Source: Bradyrhizobium sp. Arg816 (lineage in GTDB: Bacteria > Pseudomonadota > Alphaproteobacteria > Rhizobiales > Xanthobacteraceae). From it: 64,000 bases of DNA. The translations under genes and the position numbers were made by a program. The notes under the pieces were generated by a model. The model had not been told where the DNA came from, did not search any database, and saw nothing but the letters and a program-made list of their open reading frames with translations. Each line of letters starts with the position of its first letter. Within the stretch, counting starts at the first letter, position 1. The stretch is taken from positions 868,001 to 932,000 of the forward strand of contig NZ_JAPRAQ010000001.1 in assembly GCF_029989365.1 (NCBI RefSeq), given 5' to 3'. This document shows, piece after piece, positions 1 to 9,387 of the stretch.

Positions 1-50
1 TAGCCGTAGGACATGATTTGGCCGGTGGTCTCGTCGTAGTGAATGTTCAT
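1..50 (-). CDS. Partial phage gene downstream of the tip protein (5' end only)
   Basis: A minus-strand reading frame starts with ATG at 48-50 and begins MNIHYDETTGQIMSYG before the window ends. Its start overlaps the stop codon of the tip-protein gene in an ATGA arrangement, as with most junctions in this operon. Short proteins opening like this often follow J-type genes in rhizobial phages. Only about 16 codons are visible, so no function can be given. Confidence 0.6.
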   Translation of the reverse strand, partial: MNIHYDETTGQIMSYG

Positions 51-3000
51 CGCTTCGCCGCCTGCGCTGAAATGGTGCTGCCTGCCGTGATGGCCGTGTT
101 CACGCCTGCAGTGAACCGCGCAACAACTGGAATTGTTACAACGCCTCCGGTGCCTGTAAAATTGGGAGACACGCTCGACAGGATGAACGCGAACCCACCT
201 GATCCAACGGACACACTATAGGAGTCGAGGATTGTTCCGTTGACGATCAGCTCAAAAGTACCTGTTTCAGTCGCAGGCCCACCGTTAGCCCACTTGGCAT
301 TGAGAAACACGGATAGCGGGATCGTCTTTCCTGACAGACCGGTCGTGTCGACAGTCACATTGAAGCTGAAGTAGTTTTTTAATCCGCCCCCAAAGAGATT
401 CGACGCCAGGGTTTGCGCGACTGGCACCGTCACCGCAAAGTCAGCGAGCTTAAGCGATTGAACCGACAGATTTTGGATCGCACCATTGGCTGCCGTGACC
501 GAATCCGCCGCCAGCAGCACGGCCGTGATCTGGCCGGCCGCGATCATACGGGCGAAGATCGTACCATCGAGGTACATGTTCGCGCCGTTGATGCCGACGG
601 CAGCAACGCCGTTGACGGTGCCGACCGTGAACACGGCTTTCGGCGCGTCGCCATTGTAGCCCGGCAACTGTATCTGGAACTTGTCGGCGACGATCGTGAA
701 GGTCGAAAAGCCGGGTCCGCCGTTGAGCAGGTTGAACCCGCTCGCATAGCCATTGACGTTCAACGTCACGGCATATTGTGCCGCGGCATAGTCGTCGAGC
801 GTCGCGATCGCGGTCGCGCTATTTTCGACAAACGCCGTCGTCGAGCCCCATGTCGCGGTTGCAGTGGTCGCAAACGACGCATAGGCCGCCTCAATCGTGA
901 CGGCGACCAGGTCGACCCGCGCGATCTCAGCAAAGGCCGCGTCTGATCGCGCCGAGAGCTGCGAGCGCAGCTCCTGCTTGTCCAACGGCGCGCGCGCGGC
1001 GATGTCAGACGCAACAGACGCGATCGTGCTCAATGCTTCTTTGACCTCATCGCGTAGCGAGTCCTGAAGCGTCGTAATCTGGTACTTGATGCCCTCGATC
1101 AAAGACTCGAGCGCGACGGTGTTGTTTGCGATCGTGATCGTCGGCGCGGCAACATCGGCAGTCGCGTAAGGTCCGCGCAGCTTGCCCGGCGTGACGGCCT
1201 GGACGCGAACCCGCAGCGCGGCCAGCGTCACCACCTGGTCAAACCTGTTGTCCGCGCCTTCATACACCTGCGCCCAGGTCTCGCCGGCATCATAGGAGAT
1301 GTCGGCGACATAGAACTCGGCGCCGGCGGACGGAAACCAGCTCGCCGAAAGCTTCGGCTCGGCGATGCCCTGCCCGAAATTGGCATTGATGCCGACAATC
1401 AGCGGCACCTTGCTATCGGACGGAAACTGCGGCGACGGCAGCAGCGGCGGCGAACCGAGATCGGTCGTGTGCACGCGCTCGTCGTCGACGACCAGCGACA
1501 GGGTGCACAATTCACCATTCGGCACCCCGCCGAGCACGACGCAAAGCTTTGATTCGCTGACGCCGGTCCCAAGCTCGAACGATGGATATTCTCCGCCGTC
1601 CTCGCGCGCGAGCACAGCCGACAATGTGGTCGCCTGCGCCGTTTCCGCAGCCGACAGGCTCGTCGCATTCAACACGGTGAGCGAGGGATCGACGCCCTCG
1701 GTGCACAGCACCGGGCCGAACGATTGCCCGTTCGGCTGGCGCAGGCGGATGTAGAACGGCCCCGTATCCCACGCCGGCGCAGGGTCGAGGGTCAGGGTGC
1801 GGCCGACGACATCGACCACCGCGCCGCCATAGCCGTAATTTTGCGGCAGCTCGGACTGGACGCGCAGCACCTGGCCGAACGTGATCGCGCGCCCCTCATA
1901 CTCGACGCCGATCTGGACATTCTCGCGCCGATATATCGACTGAAGGTAATAGAACGCGCACTCGCGGAACGCCTGCTCCCGATTGACGATACCGTCGACG
2001 CGCTTGGTTTCCGCATTCGCCGCGACAAAGCCGTCGCCGTTCGGCGGATACTGCACCTGCGCCGGCAGCCAGATCTCCTCGTCGATATATTCGACGATAA
2101 CAGCGTCGGGGTCTTCGTCCCCCAGCATCGTGAACCCGACCTGCGTCGAATCCCGCACGATCTCGCGATCGGTCAGCAGCATGGTCGGGACGTCGCGCCA
2201 CTCGTCGCGTACGATCGAGACGGTGTCGCCGAGCCAGAAATGCCGCGCGCGCGACGCCGTCAGGATCTTGTCGAGCGCCTCCGGAACCGCGATCGCGGTC
2301 GCGAATCGATAATCGAAGGTATCGCCGCGGGACGCACAGCCGGCGGCGTGATTGACCACGGCGTTGAAATCGGCCTTGGCGATCGACAGGCCGGAGCCAT
2401 ATTGCGAATTGGTCGCGGCATCCAGGAACGCCCATGCGTTGCTGCGCGTGGCCTGCAGCTCGAACATGGAGCCGGTCCAGACCAGCAGCTTGCGGGTGCC
2501 GAGCACGCCGAACTTGTAGGAGCCCTGCGTCGACTGCGACGCCTTGAGCCGGATCGCGACCGTCGAGACGTCAGGGAACGAATTGCTACCCTTGAGGAAG
2601 GACCGAAGCCCGGCCCAGATCACGGTATCGACGCCGAATTTCGACTGCGAGTTGATGCCCATGCGGCTGAACCGCACCAGGTATCGTCCAGGAGCGACAT
2701 CGACCTTCATGGTGTCGCGGACGGGAGAGTTCGAGTTGAACTGCTTGGTGACCTCGAACAGCGTTGAGAACGGCCCGGTCTGGATGCCGGCATCGTCGCA
2801 AGGCGCATACTCGGCCTTGAGCGTGCATCTCGAATAGCCGTAGTTGTTGTTGTCCTGGTTGACGGTGAAACACCCGGCCGGGAAAACGATGTCGATCGCG
2901 ATCGCCTGCGTCTGCGTCCCAGCGGGGTTGGAAACGAACGGCCCCAGCGCCGCGCCGTAGGTGAGCGGCCCAAAGCCAGCGTCGTACTGGCCGCCCTCAT

Positions 3001-3925
3001 CGCCCCCACCGTCAGGCAACTGCTGGCCCGACACCTCGGCCGACTGGTCGACATTGGTAGGGAACAGCGTGACGGTCTCGCCCGGCTCATAGAACGCGAC
3101 CTGCGCGCCGGGAAACGACGCCGAGATGCCGCCGCCGGGCGTCCAGAACACGGTGTCGTCGAGATAGAGTGCCTCATAGGCCATGCTGCCCATGGTCGGC
3201 GACAGCAGCACGTTGAGGTATTGATCGTTGCCGACAAACTCGCCCCAGGGCGTCGCCGCGAACTCCGGATAGGCTTTCAGGCGCCCGTACCAGACCGGCA
3301 ACGGCTGGCCGAGCCTGGCCGTGTTGCCCTGCGCCTGGACCGAATAGATCTGGTCCTGCGTTGCATCAGGCGTGTTGGTCGCGCCGGCCTTCGGCATGAC
3401 CAGGGCATTGACGAGAAGCGAGCCGCCGACCGCGATCGCGGCGCCGAGGGCCGCCGCGCCGAAGGTGCCAGCGGCAAACGCAGCCCCCAGCAGCCCGGCC
3501 GCAGCGCCTCCGGTCACAACCGTCGCAAACGCGGCGACCGCGATCAGCGCAACCAGGCCGATGACCTGCTTGGCACCGCCCCCGCCTCCACCGAGCGGAT
3601 AGGAGACGAACCGCACATTGTCGTTGGCCGCGATGCGCCGGCGCGACCAGCTCTTGCGCAGCACCGCCTCGCCGTTGATCTCGAGGACGGTCGGCAGGCC
3701 CTTGCGGAATTGCCAGCCATAGACCCGATCGCGCCTCGCCCAGCCCGTGCGGCGCAGGAAGGCCGTCACGGTCTCGCGCGGCCGCGGCTCGGCCTGCGCG
3801 ACCTCGAGGCCGGGCATGACGAGATGCAGCACCGGGCTTCGCGTGCGCTTCGCCCGGCGCTGCCGGCGCGAGATGGCGGCCCCGGCCGCTTGCGGCGCCG
3901 GCAGTTTTCTTTCGGTCCCGTGCAT
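47..3925 (-). CDS. Tail tip / host-specificity protein J-like
   Basis: This 1292-residue protein is the largest in the tail module and lies directly after the NlpC/P60 gene, where lambda gpJ-type receptor-binding tip proteins sit. The N-terminus (about 50-115) includes a basic segment and a small beta-rich stretch. A glycine/alanine-rich hydrophobic region covers about 118-178. The middle carries beta-rich repeats (for example YLNVLLSPTMGSMAYEAL, about 230-250). A helical segment with DSLRDEVKEALSTIASVASD lies past residue 1000, and the C-terminus is beta-rich. The assignment rests on size, position and general architecture. Which receptor it binds is unknown. Confidence 0.8.
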   Translation of the reverse strand: MHGTERKLPAPQAAGAAISRRQRRAKRTRSPVLHLVMPGLEVAQAEPRPRETVTAFLRRTGWARRDRVYGWQFRKGLPTVLEINGEAVLRKSWSRRRIAANDNVRFVSYPLGGGGGGAKQVIGLVALIAVAAFATVVTGGAAAGLLGAAFAAGTFGAAALGAAIAVGGSLLVNALVMPKAGATNTPDATQDQIYSVQAQGNTARLGQPLPVWYGRLKAYPEFAATPWGEFVGNDQYLNVLLSPTMGSMAYEALYLDDTVFWTPGGGISASFPGAQVAFYEPGETVTLFPTNVDQSAEVSGQQLPDGGGDEGGQYDAGFGPLTYGAALGPFVSNPAGTQTQAIAIDIVFPAGCFTVNQDNNNYGYSRCTLKAEYAPCDDAGIQTGPFSTLFEVTKQFNSNSPVRDTMKVDVAPGRYLVRFSRMGINSQSKFGVDTVIWAGLRSFLKGSNSFPDVSTVAIRLKASQSTQGSYKFGVLGTRKLLVWTGSMFELQATRSNAWAFLDAATNSQYGSGLSIAKADFNAVVNHAAGCASRGDTFDYRFATAIAVPEALDKILTASRARHFWLGDTVSIVRDEWRDVPTMLLTDREIVRDSTQVGFTMLGDEDPDAVIVEYIDEEIWLPAQVQYPPNGDGFVAANAETKRVDGIVNREQAFRECAFYYLQSIYRRENVQIGVEYEGRAITFGQVLRVQSELPQNYGYGGAVVDVVGRTLTLDPAPAWDTGPFYIRLRQPNGQSFGPVLCTEGVDPSLTVLNATSLSAAETAQATTLSAVLAREDGGEYPSFELGTGVSESKLCVVLGGVPNGELCTLSLVVDDERVHTTDLGSPPLLPSPQFPSDSKVPLIVGINANFGQGIAEPKLSASWFPSAGAEFYVADISYDAGETWAQVYEGADNRFDQVVTLAALRVRVQAVTPGKLRGPYATADVAAPTITIANNTVALESLIEGIKYQITTLQDSLRDEVKEALSTIASVASDIAARAPLDKQELRSQLSARSDAAFAEIARVDLVAVTIEAAYASFATTATATWGSTTAFVENSATAIATLDDYAAAQYAVTLNVNGYASGFNLLNGGPGFSTFTIVADKFQIQLPGYNGDAPKAVFTVGTVNGVAAVGINGANMYLDGTIFARMIAAGQITAVLLAADSVTAANGAIQNLSVQSLKLADFAVTVPVAQTLASNLFGGGLKNYFSFNVTVDTTGLSGKTIPLSVFLNAKWANGGPATETGTFELIVNGTILDSYSVSVGSGGFAFILSSVSPNFTGTGGVVTIPVVARFTAGVNTAITAGSTISAQAAKR

Positions 3926-4338
3926 CAGGTTCTCGACTCGAGGAACGTCAATTGCTTCCAGCCCATTTGGCGCAGCGCCAGCGGCGCCTCGCAGGCGACG
4001 CCGGACTTGTCGTCACAATGGATCACGCGGGCCTCAGGCCGCAGCCAAACGCCGATATGCGCGGGAAAGCGCGCATGGGCCATCAGCACCAGGGCGCCGT
4101 CGGCGGCCGTCACCAGGCCGCCAGGACCGTCAGGAACGGCCTGCCAATTTGCGCGCTCCGGATGCTGGCCGAACTCGGCCAGCACCCAGCGCCGCGAGAA
4201 ATCCGAGGGCACCGCGATGCCAGGCAACTCGCGGCCGAACAGCCCGCGCTGCACGTGACAGGCGAAGTCCCAGCAGTTGCGGGATTGCCAAGCCCAGGGC
4301 TCGCCGATCAGCGGCGCCAGAAACTCGGAGCGGGTCAC
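3925..4338 (-). CDS. NlpC/P60-type phage cell-wall peptidase (tail assembly, lambda gpK-like)
   Basis: A 137-residue protein with a cysteine-peptidase layout: catalytic Cys in NCWDFACHV (Cys22), a His in PAHIGVWL (His94) and a further His at 107 (VIHCDD). Lambda gpK-like NlpC/P60 proteins sit between minor tail proteins and the tip protein, as here, and probably cut peptidoglycan during DNA entry or help tip assembly. The gene overlaps the DUF1833 gene upstream by 4 bases, and its TGA shares one base with the ATG of the J-like gene. Confidence 0.8.
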   Translation of the reverse strand: MTRSEFLAPLIGEPWAWQSRNCWDFACHVQRGLFGRELPGIAVPSDFSRRWVLAEFGQHPERANWQAVPDGPGGLVTAADGALVLMAHARFPAHIGVWLRPEARVIHCDDKSGVACEAPLALRQMGWKQLTFLESRT

Positions 4339-4862
4339 GTCGGCAACAAGCTCGGAAACTGGACGTAATCGTAGTTTTTGGTGATGCGCGGAAACCGCTT
4401 GTTCTGCAGGTTCTTGACCATCACCGTGCCCGACAGCGATGTCCCCACCATCTGGACCCCGCGCAGCTCGAACTCGACGGGACCATAGGCCGGCTCGGTC
4501 AGGTCGCTGCCGAGATATTCGCGGTACAGCACCGAGATGTATTCGCGCACACCCTGCGCAGCGCGAATCTTCGGCACCAGCTCGCGGCCGACATTGTCGA
4601 TCTTGATCGTGGTCGACGGCGGCTGCCCCTCGCGCTGCTCCGGATATTTCGCCTCGAACGGGCAGGCAATGAAGGTGACGGTCTCGCCGCTATTGCGCGG
4701 CGCTCCGATCTCGATCCCGAACGCCATGTCGTCGCCGACGTTGGCGACGATGCGCGCCGGCTGATCGAAAGACGATTGCCACACCTCCAGCGTGAAGTAG
4801 ATCCGCGCGCTCGGCGGGCAGGAAGCATAGGCCTCCAGCATGGCTTCAGAATGTGTCGGCAT
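4335..4862 (-). CDS. DUF1833-family minor tail protein
   Basis: The start is the ATG at 4860-4862, which overlaps the upstream stop by one base (TGATG). This gives 175 residues beginning MPTHSEAMLEAYASCPP. The segment VTFIACPFEAKYPEQ and the following PPSTTIKIDNVGREL match my memory of DUF1833, a family found between the tape-measure and tip genes of siphoviruses. It probably occupies the distal tail, like lambda gpL. A longer upstream extension in the same frame is not supported, since it would run through the previous gene. Confidence 0.75.
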   Translation of the reverse strand: MPTHSEAMLEAYASCPPSARIYFTLEVWQSSFDQPARIVANVGDDMAFGIEIGAPRNSGETVTFIACPFEAKYPEQREGQPPSTTIKIDNVGRELVPKIRAAQGVREYISVLYREYLGSDLTEPAYGPVEFELRGVQMVGTSLSGTVMVKNLQNKRFPRITKNYDYVQFPSLLPT

Positions 4863-5233
4863 CAGACGTCGTAGACCTGCAGTGTCATGGTGACGTCGAC
4901 CAGGCCCGGCCCTGGCCAACTCGCCGTGAGACTGGTACCGGGCTTGACGAACTGGCAGACCTTGTTGGCGAGCCCGGTTCCGAGCCACACATCCATCGTG
5001 AACCGCGCCGTGCCGAGATTGAGCGGCGTCTTCACCCACTCGACAAAGGTGTCGTAATCCGCCGCGTCGAACCGCACGGTTTGCTTGACGGTTGCGACGT
5101 TGTCGCCGGGCCGCGGCCGCTGGCGCGTGTTGCCGCCCTCCATATCGGTCGCGAGGGGATCGCGCATGCGTTGCAGGCCAAAGCCATTCTGCAGCACGAC
5201 GGTGTTGGCGATCGGCCAGGACGGCAGCGACAT
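4862..5233 (-). CDS. Small phage distal-tail protein, function unknown
   Basis: A 123-residue protein beginning MSLPSWPIANTVVLQNGF, predicted beta-rich with no membrane segment. It lies between the tape-measure gene (2-base gap) and the DUF1833 gene. Position suggests a tail-completion or distal-tail role comparable to lambda gpM, but I see no diagnostic motif. The segment TVRFDAADYDTFVEWVKTP is compatible with a small tail beta-sandwich protein. Confidence 0.65.
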   Translation of the reverse strand: MSLPSWPIANTVVLQNGFGLQRMRDPLATDMEGGNTRQRPRPGDNVATVKQTVRFDAADYDTFVEWVKTPLNLGTARFTMDVWLGTGLANKVCQFVKPGTSLTASWPGPGLVDVTMTLQVYDV

Positions 5234-5235
5234 CT

Positions 5236-7329
5236 CTAAGACCCCGTGAACTGCTTGACGCCGTATTGCGACCCCAGCACGCGGCGGCCGGTCCCGGTCG
5301 AGAGGGAATCGCCAACCATGTCGTCGACGGCCTTACGCAGCGTGATGGTGACGTCGCCGCTCGACGACCGCTCGACGTTCGGCCGCGCGTCCGTGTAATT
5401 GTTGATGGTGACGCTCGGCCCGCCACTGGCGCCCGTTGCCGTCACACCAAGACGACCATCCGAACCGCGCCGCAGCGGCATGATGCCTTCGTCGCCGGCC
5501 TCGCCGAACATCGCCATCGGCGCGATCGTCGGCGACGACACGATGTCGGGCACACCGCCAAGCGCGAACGGCGTGATATGCCCCGCCGAGAACACGTTAC
5601 CGTTGGCGCTCGGCGCAACCGGGCCGTAATAGGCACTTCCCGCAGTGCCTGGCAAAGCCGAGCCGCCGCCGGCCATACCCTGCAAGCTGCGCATGAGCGG
5701 CTCGACGACCAACAGTTTGATGATCATCTGCTCAATCGAACGAATGATCGATGCCGCCATGTCCTGAAAGCCCTGGCTGACCGACTTGGTGCCCGTCGTG
5801 ATGTCGGTCAGCCCACTCACGAGACCGTTTTCGATGCCGGATGACACCTCGCGCAGCGTCGAATTGAACCGGATCTGCGAGGCCTGTGCGCTATTGAGCG
5901 CCTCGGCTACGCTGCCATAGGAACCGCGCAGCTGCTGCGCGATCGCGACGTCGTCGGGCGAGAGAAACGCGGTATCGCGATTGAACTTGATATCGGCGTC
6001 GACCTTGGCCCGCGCCAGCGCCTGCGCAGCGGCGCCGGCGCGCTCGGCCAGGTTATAAAATTGATCGGCATAGTCCTCGAGGTTCTTGATGCCGGCCTTT
6101 TGCGCGGCGTCATACAACAGCGCCTCGGCGCGCGCGTGCTCGAGGGCGCCGGCGCCCTCGCCGACCGCCTCGGCGTCAGCCTTCATCTTGGCGATGTGGC
6201 GCTCGATCGACTCGGTCTGCTTGTCGAGGGCATTGCCGCCCGACATATCCGGCAGCACGGTCGACGTCGGGTTCGGCGTGACCCTGAGACGGTCCGGCTG
6301 CTGGTCGTACTGCTTTTGCAGCTTGTCGAGCAACTGCGAGACCTGGTCGAGACTTGCGTCTTCAGGCAGGCCGACGAGCCCCGCCAGTGTGCGCGCCTTG
6401 AAGCCGAGCGTGCTCTGCTGACTGATATCGCCGCCGAGCTTCTCGACCATTTCGGTCAGGCGATAAACGTCATTGATCTGGTCGGCGAGCTGCCCCTTGC
6501 TCATCTGGTCGGTCGGCGTCAGCCAGCGGCCAATGCTACCGGAGACCGAACCGATACCACTCAGGACCTGGTTCGCGAGCGTCGCGAGCTGCGTGAGCAG
6601 CGGCAAGATCGAGGCCATTGAAGCCTTGAACTGCAGATCCCAGGTCGCGACCGCCTCCTTCCACTGCGCATTAAACTCGCGCGCCTTGGCGATCGTGCCG
6701 TCATCGATGACAACGCCGAGATCCTGCGCCCGCTGCTTGAGCCGCTCGAATTCGTCCTCGCCGGCCTTGAGAAACGGTATCCAGGAGGCCGAGACGCCGA
6801 CGATCTGCGCGATGCGCTGCTGGACCGCCGGCGCAGCGCCCTCCATCAGGCCCATGATGTCCTTCAGTGCGGTACCGGCCGTGATCAGCTCGCCATTGGT
6901 CTGCTTGATCGACAGGCCGTTCTGACGAAACAGCTCGCCGAACTCGGTCGTTTTCTGGCTGGCCTGCGTGATGTCCGAGGACAGCTTGTCGAAACCGGAA
7001 AAGAAATCCTTGTCCGAGACGCCACTCGCACGCGCCGCGAACAGACTCTCCTGGAATTCCTTGACACTGACGCCGGCGAGCGCGGCCTTGTCCGCGAGGT
7101 CGACCAGCTCCTGCGTTTGCCGGCCGACATAGTCATAGAACGACCGCAGGCCCTGCACGGCCGCGATGACCGCGACGCCGACGCCGGCGAGCGCCAGCGT
7201 CATCTGCGCGACCGAGGCCTGCGCCGACCCTGACGACGTGCCGGCGCGATCCATCGCCGACGAGAACTGGTCGGCGCCGGACGTATCGCTGTCGATCACA
7301 AGCTCGGTGACGACCTGCTGAGACATCAA
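5236..7329 (-). CDS. Tail tape-measure protein
   Basis: At 697 residues this is the longest helical protein of the tail module, immediately after the frameshifted chaperone genes, the standard tape-measure position. Long alpha-helical stretches run from about 20 to 500, with hydrophobic helices at about 43-62 and 555-570. The C-terminal part (about 575-640) is glycine/alanine-rich and includes the MFGEAGDEGIMPLRRG motif typical of lambda gpH-like C-termini. It sets tail length and probably helps DNA cross the cell envelope. The start ATG overlaps the preceding stop. Confidence 0.9.
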   Translation of the reverse strand: MMSQQVVTELVIDSDTSGADQFSSAMDRAGTSSGSAQASVAQMTLALAGVGVAVIAAVQGLRSFYDYVGRQTQELVDLADKAALAGVSVKEFQESLFAARASGVSDKDFFSGFDKLSSDITQASQKTTEFGELFRQNGLSIKQTNGELITAGTALKDIMGLMEGAAPAVQQRIAQIVGVSASWIPFLKAGEDEFERLKQRAQDLGVVIDDGTIAKAREFNAQWKEAVATWDLQFKASMASILPLLTQLATLANQVLSGIGSVSGSIGRWLTPTDQMSKGQLADQINDVYRLTEMVEKLGGDISQQSTLGFKARTLAGLVGLPEDASLDQVSQLLDKLQKQYDQQPDRLRVTPNPTSTVLPDMSGGNALDKQTESIERHIAKMKADAEAVGEGAGALEHARAEALLYDAAQKAGIKNLEDYADQFYNLAERAGAAAQALARAKVDADIKFNRDTAFLSPDDVAIAQQLRGSYGSVAEALNSAQASQIRFNSTLREVSSGIENGLVSGLTDITTGTKSVSQGFQDMAASIIRSIEQMIIKLLVVEPLMRSLQGMAGGGSALPGTAGSAYYGPVAPSANGNVFSAGHITPFALGGVPDIVSSPTIAPMAMFGEAGDEGIMPLRRGSDGRLGVTATGASGGPSVTINNYTDARPNVERSSSGDVTITLRKAVDDMVGDSLSTGTGRRVLGSQYGVKQFTGS

Positions 7330-8119
7330 TCAACCTTTTCCGAATTGATCTGGCGCTGGAGATCGTCCAGCTCCTCGATCAGGCGCACCTCGAGCGGCAG
7401 CAACCGAAAGCCGGTCACCCGCTGGAACGCGTCGATCTCGAGGAAACTGATCGGGTTGCCGGAGAAGCCCGCCGAGCGGCGCGCGGCCAGCCGTGCAAAA
7501 GCATTCCAGACGTGGCCCAGCGCCGGCGGACAAGGCGGACAGGCCAGCTCGGCCTCATATTCCGCCTTGCGCTTGGGATCTCGCGCGCGGGCCGCGAGCC
7601 CCTCGAGCACCTGGCGCCAGGTCGACCCATCCTGCTCGGGCCGGCCCAGCTCGAAAACCTTCTGCGCGTATGCCCTCAGCTCGTCGCGGAGGGCGGCATA
7701 AAATTTTGCTCATCTCGCAGGAACGCCATCACCTGCACGAGCAACCAGCCCTTGCGCGGATCGAGCAGCAGCTCGCGCGCCTTTTCCCGCGAGAACGACA
7801 GCTCCTCGCCGTTGAGCTTCACGGGTGAAAACGTCTTGGTGCGCGCGACGATCGCGTCGACATTCTCGGCGCGCAGCCGGTCCGGCGACTGCTCGTCCTC
7901 ATGCCATTTCTTCCCGTTGACCTGCGCCTGGCGGACGGATGCCGCCTTGCGCAGAGCCTCCCGCGAGAACCGATCGGCCAGCTCGAGCGTGACTTGATGG
8001 GCCGGACCGTAGAAGGTCCAGGTCCAGCCGGTCGGCACATCTTTGGTCGGATGCCGGATCGCTAGCACCGCTTCGTCGAGCGCGTCGAGTGACGCGATGT
8101 CCAGAACGTCGTCTTGCAC
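7326..8119 (-). CDS. Frameshifted tail assembly chaperone fusion (lambda G-T type)
   Basis: The reading frame of the gpG-like gene contains the slippery heptamer A AAT TTT at 7706-7700. A -1 slip there enters an open frame that runs without a stop to 7326, giving a fusion of about 264 residues (140 plus 124). The extension has no ATG of its own. Its end overlaps the tape-measure start (ATGATG). Fused G-T chaperones made by -1 frameshifting occur upstream of tape-measure genes in many long-tailed phages and coat the tape measure during tail polymerisation. That the slip happens here is inferred from sequence. Confidence 0.75.
7676..8119 (-). CDS. Tail assembly chaperone, unshifted form (lambda gpG-like)
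   Basis: A 147-residue protein between the tail tube and tape-measure genes. It begins MQDDVLDIASLDALDE and ends shortly after the slippery site, as expected for the abundant unshifted product. It is acidic at the start and helical towards the end (KARELLLDPRKGWLLVQVM). Based on position and the frameshift signal it should bind the tape-measure protein and recruit tail-tube subunits. Confidence 0.75.
   Translation of the reverse strand: MQDDVLDIASLDALDEAVLAIRHPTKDVPTGWTWTFYGPAHQVTLELADRFSREALRKAASVRQAQVNGKKWHEDEQSPDRLRAENVDAIVARTKTFSPVKLNGEELSFSREKARELLLDPRKGWLLVQVMAFLRDEQNFMPPSATS
7700..7706 (-). promoter_or_regulatory. Programmed -1 frameshift heptamer A AAT TTT
   Basis: On the minus strand the zero-frame codons are CAA AAT TTT ATG. 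The heptamer fits X XXY YYZ exactly (AAA, TTT, T). After a -1 slip the next codons are TAT GCC GCC CTC and the frame stays open to 7326. Confidence 0.75.
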
Positions 8120-8151
8120 CTTTTGCCTCCTGCTTGTCCCCCGGCGCCGCT

Positions 8152-9375
8152 TTAAGGTGCCGTCGTCTGAAACGAGATCATCGAGCCGTTGCCGGTCGCC
8201 GACGTGTCGAGCCCGATCAGTGCCGCCGGAACGGCGATCGTCTGCGTGCGACCGCCGCCCTGTTTGGACAGCGCGGACGGATCGACGCCACCGAGGGTGA
8301 AGTTCGGCACCGTGATCGACATGAAATCCTTGGGCTCGCTCATGTTGTCGACCGCGAGGATGTTGAGCGAATAGGGCGTCTCGGCCAGAAAGTCGGAGAA
8401 GATCGCCAGCGACTTGCGCAGCATGGTGAGGTTCATGTTGACCTTGAGCGGCCCGGTGAACACGTCGGGCGAATATTTCTGGCTGCCCGAACCGAACGTC
8501 ACCGGCGCATTCGGCTGGATATCCAGCGACAGATCGAAGCTGGTCAGCTCGACCAGGTCGGCGCCGTTAAGGCGGATCGTGGCATCGACAACCGAGAACG
8601 GCACATCGACCGGCCCCGTCGGCGAGGTGAAATAAGGCGAGCTGGCCGTGGTGAGCGCCTGCGCCTGCCCCGTGCCGACACCGCCCGGATCGAAGCGGAT
8701 CAGGCCATCGGTTGCCATCGAGAGCTTACCCGTGCCCCACACGAAATCGGTCAGCACGGTCGACTGGTCGATGTCGGATTCGTATTCCTCGATCGTAAAG
8801 TAGCGCTTGACCAGCGGCACCGTGTTGATGAGGCGCTTGCCCGGCCGGGCAATCGAGCAGGTCGTGTCCGCTACCGCATTCACCACCAGCGTCTCGGCGA
8901 CCGTGATGGTAGTTGCACTCAGGGCAGTGATGCGCAGGTTCTTGCCGTTGTTCGCTGCGTCCGTCAGCCCGGTCGGGCGAATGATGTCACCGACGCGGAA
9001 ACCCATTGCGATCGGACTGCCCGACGCGAGGACGATCGTGTTGGCGCCGGTCGTCAGCGACGTGAAATCCGCCTGTGTCTTGGTCAGCGCAACCGAGTCC
9101 CAGGTCGAGCGCATGAGAGCCTCGATAATCGGATCATGCGAGCCGAGCGACATTTCGCCGTTATAGGCGCTCGACGACTTCTGCGAGCCGTGCCGGCCGC
9201 GGGTCGACAGGCCATCATTGCGCACCTCGGCCGATTCCGTCGCGGCCTTGCTGACGCGAATGCCATTGCCGCCGGCAATGCGCAGCAGATTGGCGCTGAG
9301 CGCCGAGGCCTGCGTGCCGAGGCCGGACTGCACCTTGTAGGCAACGAGGCCGGCCGATTGAGACTGATAGACCAT
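8152..9375 (-). CDS. Major tail tube protein
   Basis: A 407-residue beta-rich protein beginning MVYQSQSAGLVAYKVQSG. Paired segments such as DPIIEALMRSTW and DFDQDD-free hydrophobic strands resemble the tail-tube proteins of HK97-type prophages. It lies after the tail-terminator-like gene and before the chaperone pair, the standard position. The C-terminus contains FTLGGVDPSALSKQGGG, reminiscent of tube proteins with a second domain. It would form stacked rings around the tape measure. Confidence 0.8.
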   Translation of the reverse strand: MVYQSQSAGLVAYKVQSGLGTQASALSANLLRIAGGNGIRVSKAATESAEVRNDGLSTRGRHGSQKSSSAYNGEMSLGSHDPIIEALMRSTWDSVALTKTQADFTSLTTGANTIVLASGSPIAMGFRVGDIIRPTGLTDAANNGKNLRITALSATTITVAETLVVNAVADTTCSIARPGKRLINTVPLVKRYFTIEEYESDIDQSTVLTDFVWGTGKLSMATDGLIRFDPGGVGTGQAQALTTASSPYFTSPTGPVDVPFSVVDATIRLNGADLVELTSFDLSLDIQPNAPVTFGSGSQKYSPDVFTGPLKVNMNLTMLRKSLAIFSDFLAETPYSLNILAVDNMSEPKDFMSITVPNFTLGGVDPSALSKQGGGRTQTIAVPAALIGLDTSATGNGSMISFQTTAP

Positions 9376-9387
9376 CTGCGTCCGCTC

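Noticed and set aside
1724..2767. Long plus-strand open frames across the tip-protein gene and similar ones in most other genes
   Set aside because: High-GC coding DNA gives long antisense frames. Their translations are arginine-rich and low in recognisable motifs, whereas the minus-strand genes have conserved families and coupled starts.
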